NCBI GenBank assembly: GCA_034620365.1 | Contig: JAQGEQ010000043.1 | Coordinates: forward strand, 1,488,001 to 1,552,000 | Direction: 5' to 3' | From: Pegea sp. RAD2-039 | Lineage: Eukaryota; Chordata; Thaliacea; Salpida; Salpidae | Length of the DNA stretch: 64,000 nucleotides | Shown here: one piece after another, positions 37,950 to 47,506 of the stretch | Numbering within the stretch: position 1 is the first letter of the stretch | Layout: each line of letters begins with the position of its first letter | The notes under the pieces: model-generated | Told to the model about the DNA's origin: nothing | Seen by the model: the letters and a program-made list of their open reading frames with translations, nothing else | Databases searched by the model: none | Made by a program: the position numbers and the translations under genes

Positions 37950-40900
37950 TAAACTAATGTTAATCAAAACTGAGGAAAATATATTGATATAATATTAAAA
38001 TATGCTCTTCAAAAGAAATCAACATAAAGTGAACATAAAAACAAAACTTAAACTAAAAGCTAGTTCAAAACATAACAATTTTATAAATATTTTACAAGAT
38101 TTAATAAAAAGTATAAAAAGTTTTCATGATTTAGAAATTTTTATATTTGATAATACTGATGAAAAAGACAAAAGTGAATATAAATAATATTCCCTTTCAG
38201 GTGATTGTTATAAATCAAATTCCTCTCATTGTTATCATCAAATTGTTGATTTAAATTTCAGAATAAAAAATTATTTTTGATAACTGACAAAATAAAGGAA
38301 AGAAAATTTTGAAAAAATACCTTGGCAGAGTTGATGTACGTTACGATGGTTTATAAATAAAGTCTAAAAATATTTCTTTCAGGTGATTATCAAGAAGTCA
38401 CCAAACTCAACAGTTGCTGATTTAGACAAGAAAAAGTATCTTGTTCCTTTAGTTTAGTGGTAAGTTAGTCATCAAAAAGTTTATTTTTAGCTGGTCAGTT
38501 TTATTGTCTGATTCAAAAACGAATCCAACTTCAATCTGAAGATGCCCTTTCCTTTTTCATCAACAATTAAATTCCACCAACTTGCAAGACTATGGGAGAA
38601 CTCTATCATGTATTTAAAAATTTTTGTAAGATTACAATCTTGATCTTTTTTATGAGAATCATGAATTGGTAAGTTTGCATCTTAATTATTTCTAATTATA
38701 ACACTACACCGAAATGAAAATTCAGGAATAAGGAGTGAATTTTCTTTAGTTAAATCATAAATGCAAAAAGTTTACAGCTTAAAGAGTAAACAGTTCAAGC
38801 TTGTAGTACTAGTTTCTTGCTTTAAACAAAGCTACGAGTTAATTACAACATTTTTTGGCCTATAAATTCTTCCATTTTACTTTACACAGTTATTTATAAT
38901 CAAATTAAACATATGCAGCCTCAAAGCATTTATTAATTTCATGATTTTACAAGAAAGCTGTAACAATTCAAATTACCAAATTATTTTGAATCTATTTTTG
39001 CTCAAAAGTTATTTACACAAAAAATGTTAAAACAAAATAAAAAAAGCATAAAAAATACGTAAATATTTGTCTATGGAAAAACTAAAGTAAATAATTCTAT
39101 ATATAAAAAAATAAATAAAAATTTCATAAAAATACATATCTACTTAAATACAATATTCACCATGGCCAGTTTAGACTAAACTTATTATAAATAATAAAAT
39201 AAAATGCTAAATTAGGAATATAAATGGAAGATTAGAGAGAGATAAAACACCATTTTAGAGATTTTATTAGATAAAATATACCGCATGTTAAAATTCGTTA
39301 TGGATTAAATTTTGTAATAAAAATAACGATCATAATTTAGAAATCTATATTCTATTAAATTATTAGTAAAATAGTATAGAAATATTTTTAAATAATACAC
39401 AGATTTGGTAACAAGATAGATTTTATTTCATATAATCATCTCTTGTTGTTTATTTCACTGATTGTTATTTCAAAAATTCTAAAAATGCAAATACCCAGCT
39501 GATGTAGAAACTATTTTTAAGGTAGTTGCAAATATAAAATTACAAATGAAAAGTAACAAAATATTCAAACTAAACTGAAATGAAATAATAGTAAGCTGAT
39601 TATGGAGAAATACTGTAAGAGAAAAGTTTAAACCTTAATCGGCGGAATAACGTACATAGTAAAAACCAATCAATAAAAACACTATAAATGATTTTAAAAA
39701 CCGGCGAAAGAAAATTTACAAAGTTCACTTAGAGTAGTTGTTTTTCTTCAATTTTTGTATTTTGATTTATTTGTTTGTCACTAAATTGATCTATCCACAT
39801 TAGATTTATATTATTACATAATTTAAAGTTATGTAATACTCTTTTCTAATTGTATGTTGTAATGGTATACTTAATTTTTAACTATATATTTTGTTAGAAA
39901 ACGAAGATGATAAACTTCTCCTGTAATATTTATTTAAGAAACTTTTTTAGATCTTAAACCGAAAAATTCACTAATTTTATTTTTCTTATTAAAGACATTT
40001 TTGTGGTTAGAATAGAAACCTAAAAAAATGTGATTTTAGCTCACAAAACTATATGAAAGATTTTAGTTTAAATTCAAGTCTGTCTGTCTTAAAACCATTG
40101 TAAGTTTTTATGCAGTTAATTTATATATTTATTTCTCTTTTCTTATCTGGAAAAAATGTCCGCCTCCAATTTAATCATTCAATTTTGGGTATTTGTGTTT
40201 GCTTATCTTGTTTCAAGTTGTTTAATTTGCTAAAAATACTCCTCTATAAGTCATTTGATTTGTAAAGGTTTAATTAAGATAAATTTTGTACTGAGATATG
40301 AAATTGATAATTAAACTACGGTTTTCAAAGATGATTCTTTTTATCACTCGACATTACATAACTATTCAGTAAATTTATCAACAATCTTTACAAATATAAA
40401 TTTTAATTGCTAGAGAATTATATGCGTATGTATAATCGATATATAGAATTGTGCTGTAAATTTTATAAAAGCTCCTAATTAAACATTTTGTAACAAGCAC
40501 TCACTAAAGAACATTTCTATACGTTTAATCGTAAAACCAATGGAGTGGTGCAACTGTTTTTCGTAGATTCTTGAATCCCAAATTTTAATTAAAAAAAAAC
40601 ACATCCTGCTTTTTTATTGACCTTTGACCCTGACCTTTCCAAAAAATATTTTCAAGGAGATTTTTAGCTTTAACTTAAGTAGCTTCTTTGAGGCTTATTT
40701 TACAAAATATATACAACTAGTTACTTCATTGGTTAATGAAAATTACCTACTTGCAAATGTAAGCGTAAGACAGATCACACTATCAGACGAAATTAATAAG
40801 AAAGAATAAATCAATCGATAAACTTTGGTTAGTAAAAATTAATATTGCTGGCCTATTAGCGGTGAACATATAAAACAACTCTTGAGCATAATTGCTCTGT

Positions 40901-41062
40901 TAATATATTTAAAAAGATTTATTCTTCAATAAAAAAAACTTTGTATTTTCAACAATATTAAAATAAGAAGTTTAAAAATTATCGAAAGAAAAAAGAGATC
41001 ATGGAACGTTAATCAAAAAGTTGAAGATATTTATTTAGCAAAAAAAATAAAACTTGAAGTTA
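37950..41062. other. AT-rich spacer with one small divergent open frame
   Basis: A Lys-rich 61-codon ATG frame on the plus strand (38002-38187) starts 52 bp from the KEN-box gene in divergent orientation. It resembles nothing I know and may be chance. Another small frame at about 40624-40809 is preceded by the nuclear-receptor-like repeat at 40618. The rest is AT-rich with no recognisable gene. Confidence 0.35.
40618..40638 (-). promoter_or_regulatory. Triple nuclear-receptor half-site (DR1 plus DR0)
   Basis: Read on the minus strand, three half-sites follow in direct orientation: AGGTCA, then GGGTCA with no spacer, then AGGTCA after a single A. The last two form a DR1 element of the type bound by RXR, HNF4 or COUP-TF, and the first two form a DR0. 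Such an arrangement is unlikely in DNA this AT-rich. It lies about 430 nt downstream of the end of the Alba gene (minus) and has no obvious adjacent promoter. Confidence 0.35.
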
Positions 41063-41497
41063 TCAATAAGATTTGAATCTATTTGGATGCAATTGTAGCT
41101 TGTCAGGTAATTTGTTTTTAGCTAAAAGTATAAAAAGCACAGGAATCGATTCTTGAACGCTGAGCATATCCAGATCTAGAGATTTGTTTTCACACATCCA
41201 ATAATCTTCAAAAATCTTTTTTGAATCCGCATCACACTGATGTAAAGTTTTAAACTTTTTATTCAAAACCTGACAACATTTCCTTACGAGTTCTATAGCG
41301 TTTCCACAACCGATCAGCAATACTGCGTCTATATTTGATTTCTTCAGTTTATTACTTGCAAATCCAACAACTTTGTTTAAAACACTTTTAGGTGAGACTT
41401 TTACTTCTACTAATTTGTAATCTTCTTCCTTTAAAAGCTCAGAGAAGGGATTTGAGATATTATGTTCAACCGTTTTCACTTTTTTATAATGTTCCAT
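41063..41497 (-). CDS. RPP25L: Alba-domain protein, RPP25/RPP25L-like (RNase P/MRP subunit)
   Basis: A 144-residue intronless gene. Alba proteins of the RPP25 family pair with RPP20/POP7 and bind the RNA of RNase P and RNase MRP in the nucleus. Visible family features in order: VKVSPKSVLNKVVGFASNKL (residues about 32-51; the basic patch and first helix), DAVLLIGCGNAIELVRKCCQVL (about 57-78; the hydrophobic strand and GxG turn), LHQCDADSK, and LSVQESIPVLFILLAKNKLP near the C-terminus, which matches the last strand of RPP25L. It lacks the long Pro-rich tail of vertebrate RPP25, so it is closer to RPP25L in length. It lies 306 nt downstream of DCTN2 on the same strand, and a pyrimidine-rich stretch ending in CAG lies 9 nt before its ATG. 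Confidence 0.75.
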   Translation of the reverse strand: MEHYKKVKTVEHNISNPFSELLKEEDYKLVEVKVSPKSVLNKVVGFASNKLKKSNIDAVLLIGCGNAIELVRKCCQVLNKKFKTLHQCDADSKKIFEDYWMCENKSLDLDMLSVQESIPVLFILLAKNKLPDKLQLHPNRFKSY

Positions 41498-41803
41498 AAT
41501 CTTATTCTGAAGAATACTAAAACAACAAAAGAGTTATCACAATATAATTTTTAGAAAATAAGTAATTAACATTCAGTATTTGTTAAATGTAATTTCATTA
41601 GTTATCAATTGATAAGAAGCGTTTAGATCTAAAGTCAGACAACCAAATTTTTAAGCAAACACAAAAAAGAAAAAAAATCATCTACTGAAAAAGATGCTAA
41701 CTATAGTGGATGAAGCAACATAAAATTAATTTATGAAATTAAATACAAATATTTTACATGTGTCTTTCATGCAACAAACAAACTCTTTAAACATGAAATA
41801 GCA

Positions 41804-42910
41804 TTATTTAGTAAGAGCATCAATTCTTTCACTAATCTTCAGCATATTTGCTTGTACTGCTTCTAAATTCATCTTCAAAACCTCTTTAAGGCTACTTTGA
41901 GTTGCTTCAGTTTTAGATAGTTTCGCAGTAATTTGGTTCTGAACATCTTCTAAATGTTGCAATGTTGTCATAAAACTACATGCTTTAGTTTGAACCACAC
42001 TCAAATCAACTAGTCTCTGTTGAATGGCAGGCAAGCAAGTATAAGTACTATCCCATTTTTGAATGACCTTGTATAAATCATCGATCTTCCTGTTCTGTTC
42101 AGCGTTGCTTTCTGTTTTTTTACTTTTATTAATTTCATTTACTTTAGTTAATATCGACTGAAGTCTTGTATCCACCAATGGAAGTTTTTCAGGATCTAAC
42201 AAAGCCAATTTAGTTTCCATATTCTGAACAATTCCCACCAATGTATCTGCCTGGGAATGGTCACTCAACACATTCAAATCTTCTTTACCCAATCCAATTG
42301 TTGCTTCTAGCTTTGATAACCTTTGTTCAAGTTCAAAGAAACTTTTTTGGTTGTTTTCTTCACTTTTTGGTTGCAAATAAATCTCATATTTACCTTCAGA
42401 GTCAGATTTTGTATCACCTTTACCTTTAAAAGTAAGACTTTTGATAGCAGATAAAGCTTTTTCTATATCTACAGCTGCTGGAGTGTTCATAGTTTGAATA
42501 CTTTGTAAATCTTTTGACAAAATTGTATTTTCTAAATCTTTAACTTTATCAGTTAAATTAAAATCATTTTGATTTTTCTGAGAAATATTAATAGAAGCAA
42601 CTTGCTGTGAAAGCTGAGAAACTTCCAATCTTAGCCGATTATACCTTTGCAAGATAGTTTCATCATCCTCATCAGATTGTTTCTTCTTATAACCAGCAAA
42701 TTCATTTTTACTAAAATCAATTCGACCAGAATAACTGCCACTGAACTTTTCAAACGCAGCTTGTGTGTCTAGATCAATTTGCTCAACACTTGTGCTTTGT
42801 AGTTCTTCTGGTTTCCAATTCTGATCATCTTCTGCTAAACTTCCACATTCATAAACATCTTTTGAGTTTAAATCAATTCCCGGCAAATTAGCATATTTAG
42901 GATCAGCCAT
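41804..42910 (-). CDS. DCTN2: Dynactin subunit 2 (dynamitin)
   Basis: Dynamitin (p50) forms the shoulder of dynactin, the dynein activator for minus-end transport. The 368-residue protein starts MADPKYANLPGIDLNSKDVYEC, nearly the human N-terminus, and continues with EELQSTSVEQID, then QRYNRLRLEVSQL. Several coiled-coil heptad stretches follow, including FELEQRLSKLEATIG and DTRLQSILTKVNEI, and the C-terminus LKMNLEAVQANMLKISERIDAL matches the family's last helix. The human protein is about 400 residues, so this one is slightly short. The gene is intronless. I chose the ATG at 42910; the open frame extends four codons upstream without an ATG and meets a TTTTTACAG acceptor about 16 nt before the ATG. 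It sits between MGMT and the Alba gene, all on the minus strand. Confidence 0.92.
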   Translation of the reverse strand: MADPKYANLPGIDLNSKDVYECGSLAEDDQNWKPEELQSTSVEQIDLDTQAAFEKFSGSYSGRIDFSKNEFAGYKKKQSDEDDETILQRYNRLRLEVSQLSQQVASINISQKNQNDFNLTDKVKDLENTILSKDLQSIQTMNTPAAVDIEKALSAIKSLTFKGKGDTKSDSEGKYEIYLQPKSEENNQKSFFELEQRLSKLEATIGLGKEDLNVLSDHSQADTLVGIVQNMETKLALLDPEKLPLVDTRLQSILTKVNEINKSKKTESNAEQNRKIDDLYKVIQKWDSTYTCLPAIQQRLVDLSVVQTKACSFMTTLQHLEDVQNQITAKLSKTEATQSSLKEVLKMNLEAVQANMLKISERIDALTK

Positions 42911-43253
42911 TTTATCAAACAAATTCTGTAAAAATGTTTTTAAAAAATTATTTAAACTTGAAATATTTGTTTTATTTATTTTTATCTAAAAAATAATTAT
43001 CCTAATATAATGTCAAGAAAAAAAGTTTCCCAAAATATAATAAAAATTAATGTTGCAAAAATACCAAAAGAATTTATCAGAAGCTCATAATAATTAAACA
43101 ATAACAACAAAATAAGAAACTAAAATTTCACTTCTAGAGAACTCTTTATAACTGAAACAAAAACTGAACTTGAATAATCAAACAAGAAACAAAACATGTC
43201 TTGATAAATCTTTTGCCTAGAAAAGTCTGAACATAAAAAAGATGAAGAAATAA

Positions 43254-43811
43254 TCAAGATGATTTGGATTTTAAACTTTCAAAAGATAACAACCAAGACT
43301 TGATATTATCACCATTACATGACATATAATGTCCTGATGTCCCATTACTTTGAATGACTCTATGGCAAGGAACAAGTAAAGGCAGAGGGTTCTTTCTCAT
43401 TGCTTGTCCTACAGCACGACAAGCTTTTGGGTTTCCTGTCATTTTGGCAAGTTCTGAATAAGTAATAGTTTGTCCAGATTGAATTTGTAACAAGTTTCTT
43501 AAAACTTTTCCACTAAAATTATCAGCTAAAATAATTTTATTATCAATTTTAGGCAAAACAAAATCAGTTTTTTGTTGAAATGAGAAGAAATGTTGAAACC
43601 ATTCAAATATTTTATCACTTAGCTCATTCCATTCACCTTTATAACTAACTAGTTCTATTTCAAAATCTTTGCTGAATTTCTTTTTTATAATTTCTGACTT
43701 TTCATTCCATTTTTGACTGATTGAAATAAGAACCACTCCCCTTAAACCGTGATGAACTATAACTTCACCTATTGGAGTTTTTAAAACTATTTCAGTGGCT
43801 TTATCCATCAT
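43254..43811 (-). CDS. MGMT: O6-methylguanine-DNA methyltransferase
   Basis: A suicide DNA-repair enzyme that moves the alkyl group from O6-alkylguanine onto its own cysteine. The intronless 185-residue gene has the N-terminal ribonuclease-like domain (residues 1-90, more diverged) and a conserved C-terminal domain: TITYSELAKMTGNPKACRAVG (about 115-135, helix-turn-helix with the arginine finger at about 132), NPLPLLVPCHRVIQSNGTSG with acceptor Cys149 in PCHRV, and KSWLLSFE at the end. Length and order agree with animal MGMT. Either of two adjacent ATGs could start it; the longer is given. Its stop is 343 nt upstream of the DCTN2 start on the same strand. Confidence 0.93.
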   Translation of the reverse strand: MMDKATEIVLKTPIGEVIVHHGLRGVVLISISQKWNEKSEIIKKKFSKDFEIELVSYKGEWNELSDKIFEWFQHFFSFQQKTDFVLPKIDNKIILADNFSGKVLRNLLQIQSGQTITYSELAKMTGNPKACRAVGQAMRKNPLPLLVPCHRVIQSNGTSGHYMSCNGDNIKSWLLSFESLKSKSS

Positions 43812-46058
43812 TTACAAATCAACTTTACATATATAAGTTATGAATTTAAGGAAAAAAAAAATTTAAGGAAAAAAGCATAAAATACAAATAAATAAATTAA
43901 AATAATTTCATTAGATTAACCAATAAAAGCAAAAAACGTTTTTGTTCTAAATAAAAATATTATATTCAATTATACGCAGATAAAAGCAGTTGATTCTACT
44001 TTAAAAACCATCTTTAAATTATAAACATTTTTGTTTAATCAAAGCTGTATAAGAAAAATTGAAATTCTGTATTATGATATTTTGATAAATCAGAATTGAA
44101 AAGTTATTTAAACATTAATAAAAACGAAAATGTTTATATAGTCTTTTAAAAATAACCGTAGCAAAATCGTTAAACTTATTTTGAAACAGTTTAATAAAAA
44201 GCTAAATACAATATTTGCACACTACTTGAAAGTAATTTTTGATAACTATTTTACAATAGTATAAGCTATAAAATGTCATATAAAAGCTTATAAAAAGTAT
44301 TATATTGAAATTATTGAAGTATCAAAAACAAAAAGTGCGATTAAAACAAAAAGATTTTAAAACTTTCTATTCAAAAAATTAATTTTGAAATCTTAAAAAA
44401 ATGTTATCTACTAACTAAATACGTAGCAAAACAAAACAATAAAAGTTATCTTTCAGACTGAAGTCAAAAATGAACTTTACACAAAATGGTACTTCATATT
44501 AAATATATTTATTACTTTATTAATTTTCAAATAGTTTAAAATATTTACAAATCTAATTAAAAATAAAATCGTAAGTGTAATGATATTAACAGCTATCATC
44601 TTGCTTACGTTTCCAACAACAAACTAATTCTTGTTTTACAAAAATTAAAAATCAACAGCTACATGTTAAAGTGCATTTAAGATTATTTATCAGGTAGAAT
44701 CCTACAGACTCGTAAGTAAGATATTTTTGACTCTTATTTAAGTCACCAGTAATGCTCCTCAAGGTCCCTTTCTTTTTCACCTTTTATTGAAGACCTTATC
44801 AGAAGACTTGTAGGAGTAGATGATGTTAGTGTGTTTGTATATGCAGATGACATAAAGGTATTATCTTGCAATCCCTTACAACTTCAAATTCTAAATATTG
44901 TAGAAGATCTGTCAAGTTGAATCTCAGAATCCGTAAAGTCTAAACTTAACTTTCTCTCACCAACCAGCTTCACATTTCTTAAACCAATATTTCATCAATG
45001 AATTTTTATCCCTCCAATTTATTTGGTTAAAGACCTTGATATTACCCTATCACGGACTTTAATTGTTTATAAAATCTTTGCAAAATCAATGAATTAACCT
45101 AATTGTTTTGACTTTTAATTCTAATGATCCATACTTTTCAAATTGTATATGCGTCCAATTCTTTAATACAATGTCAGTGCATGGATGCCATATCAAATTG
45201 ATGATATCAAAAAAATTGAATCCACTCAAACAACATTTGCGAGATTGGTATGCAGGAAACTGAATAATAAACACATCGTCTCAACTTCTTTAATTTAGAT
45301 ACTTTGAAAATTATACGAATTAAATACTCGCTATTTTATAAATCAAAATTACTAAGGTTGTATTTGCTTGCTTTTTAATACTACTTGTCAAACACGATAA
45401 AAAGGCTGTTTAATTGTCCGCCAACCTGTAATGTTGCTTCAGTATTTTTGAAGTGCTTTAAGAATGTGTTGGAAGGATTCCTAAGATAGCAACCACCTTC
45501 ACTCACTGCAACTCCACTAAAGTAGTTTTATTGGTAAGATGAGAATTTTTCAACGCTTTTCCAGTGTTTTGACGCCCATAAACATACGGTTAAAGTTTAC
45601 TATAGTAATTACAACATTATTCAGGTCAGTACTGCTCTACATCAGTTTGTCTTACATTATTTTGTTTGTATTTTTTACCAACAATGCTATATTTTCTACT
45701 GATAGGTAAGTTTATTGCTCGGAAGATAATGTGGTCGACTTCAAACTTTCACCAAGAAACTCCAAGTTTTGCAGTTTTCTTTGCATTTCTTAGCAAATAT
45801 TAGTAGTGCTTCAACATAATAAATTAATTGAAAAGCTTTAAGTCAAAGTTTTTGTCAAGCTATCGACACAAAAATGTTTATCGTATATGGTTAAAAATAA
45901 AATTAATAAACAGTATAACACTTTAGATTTGTAATACAACTTTTTTGTAGATTTCATTAGAAGTAGAATTACGTCATAAAGAACTTGTTGGCAATTTCAT
46001 TAAAATTATTTAACAATAACATCCAAAACTATTCTATGTTTAATCTTTAAACTGAAAT
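43812..46058. other. Spacer with a decayed LINE copy
   Basis: Apart from the LINE fragment at about 44630-45320, the spacer is AT-rich. A moderately GC-richer block at 45400-45650 is not recognisable. Confidence 0.4.
44630..45320 (+). mobile_element. Decayed second copy of the CR1-like LINE reverse transcriptase
   Basis: Runs nearly in parallel with the long LINE: the segment around 44680 (RILQTR) corresponds to about 35265, VFVYADDIKVLSCNPLQLQ at about 44830-44890 corresponds to the catalytic region at 35425-35480, and ACMDAISN-like sequence around 45175-45260 to 35785-35870. It has many stops and small deletions relative to the long copy, and neither end of the element is present. Confidence 0.75.
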
Positions 46059-47198
46059 ATGAATGTTTTTTCTGATTTATATTTTTTCTGCATTTTTTTT
46101 CTTTTTGGGAATTCTTTTGCTTCCAACAACTGCGAAAAAATTAAAGGCTTTATAGAAATATTTCATCGAGAACAAACACATGTTTGGCCAGTTGGGTTTT
46201 CTGGTGCAATGTATAATATTAGTTACCCTACGGATGTATTTAATAAAATTTGGTGGTCTTTTGATTTTAAAAACAGTTTGTTTATAGATAGTAAGTATTT
46301 CTTAATGTATGTGGTCACCTGAATAAAATTAAATAAGTATATAGATAAAACTAATACTAGAAATATCTTTGTGCTTAAACAATATTATGGAATAATTTTC
46401 AACTTGTATAATATCATCTTATAATTGTTTTATAGTTGAAATAAAGATTAGAAAAACCTACTAGATTAAGAAGCTACAATTGTGAATTGTCAGTTAAATT
46501 TCCACAAAATTCAATTTATACTTATAAATAAATGATGTAATCTATATAATATACATTAATTTTTTGTAATCTTTTGTAAAAAGGCATAATAAATTGTTAA
46601 ATCTTAGTTAATTTTTTGTACTCAACTACTGAATATTGTTTTAGGAGCAGATACTTATACAATATCTGAGCATCGTGGTTTAAAGGTAAAAACTTCATCA
46701 ATAGCTTCTGGTCAACAAATATCAACTTTTTACTTAATTCGAAACCTATGGCTGGGTGATAGTGGTAAAAAAATTACATGTGGGATATATGAGAGTGGTA
46801 GATATCAGATATGTTTGTCAAAACGTATAATCGTTACCTACCCACAGCAAAAACCATTTCTGTTTATAATTCAAGTTTTTCTTTATCAGCTTTCTGTCAT
46901 GTCAGTTTTTTTGGTATCTATTTATGTGTATAAAATGGAATGGCTTTGCTGTAAAAATGTCAATGATAAAAACAAGAATAAAGCTGCATTTAAAATTATT
47001 GCTTCTCTAAAGAAATCACAAAATGAAAGAAAAATAGTTCAAGCTACAAATGCTGAAGCTACAAATGCTGAAGCAACAAATGTTGAAGCTACAAATGCTG
47101 AAGCTACAAATGCTGAAGCAACAAATGTTGAAGCTACAAATATCGAAGCTACAAATATCGAAGCTACAAATGGTACAGATAATGAAAATAAAATTTGA
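46059..47198 (+). CDS. Type I membrane protein with one Ig-like domain and a repetitive cytoplasmic tail
   Basis: Two exons (46059-46290 and 46645-47198) give about 261 residues. Residues 1-22 look like a signal peptide (FFCIFFLFGNSFA). The ectodomain (about 23-140) resembles a V-set immunoglobulin fold: KIWWSFDF fits strand C with its Trp, and LWLGDSGKKITCGIY fits the strand F pattern D-S-G-x-x-x-C. The strand B position (GAMYNISYP) lacks the usual cysteine, so the canonical disulphide is missing or uses another Cys (NNC near the N-terminus). A hydrophobic segment (FLFIIQVFLYQLSVMSVFLVSIYVY, described here as about 25 residues near 155-180) spans the membrane, followed by a Lys-rich stretch and a tail of EATN repeats. 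No known orthologue recognised. The architecture recalls fast-evolving recognition receptors, but function is unknown. Confidence 0.7.
47041..47174 (+). repeat. 15-bp coding minisatellite (EATN-x repeat)
   Basis: About nine tandem 15-bp units of the type GAAGCTACAAATGCT encode Glu-Ala-Thr-Asn followed by Ala, Val or Ile. The fifth residue runs Ala, Ala, Val, Ala, Ala, Val, Ile, Ile, showing a 45-bp higher-order unit duplicated once. It lies at the C-terminal end of the Ig-like membrane protein's cytoplasmic tail, and the unit length keeps the frame whatever the copy number. Confidence 0.9.
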
Positions 47199-47506
47199 TA
47201 CTGTTTCCACTACTGATGATATTTCAAATAAAAAGCTACCTATCTTCACCTAAATGAATTGATTGTTCAAATAGTTTATATATAGAAGCTACCAATCACA
47301 TTGAAGAATTAATTCATGAAAAAGACTTTATTAAAGATTTCTCATTGAAATATTTGAAATATTTGTAAGCATTTAGCATTAAAAGAGAATTTGAAAAATT
47401 TATTCACCAAAGATACATATAAGATCTAAATATCACGGAGTTTCACAGCAATTTGAAAATTTTAACTTTGTAGAATTTCGTTCCGAATAAATGATAAAAA
47501 ATATCT

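Noticed and set aside
40624-40809. A 61-codon frame downstream of the nuclear-receptor-like repeat
   Set aside because: Its start overlaps the repeat and the protein resembles nothing; most likely chance.
47016-47253. Open frames on both strands over the 15-bp repeat of the Ig-like gene
   Set aside because: These are shadow frames produced by the same tandem repeat; the frame that continues from the Ig-like ectodomain is the real one.
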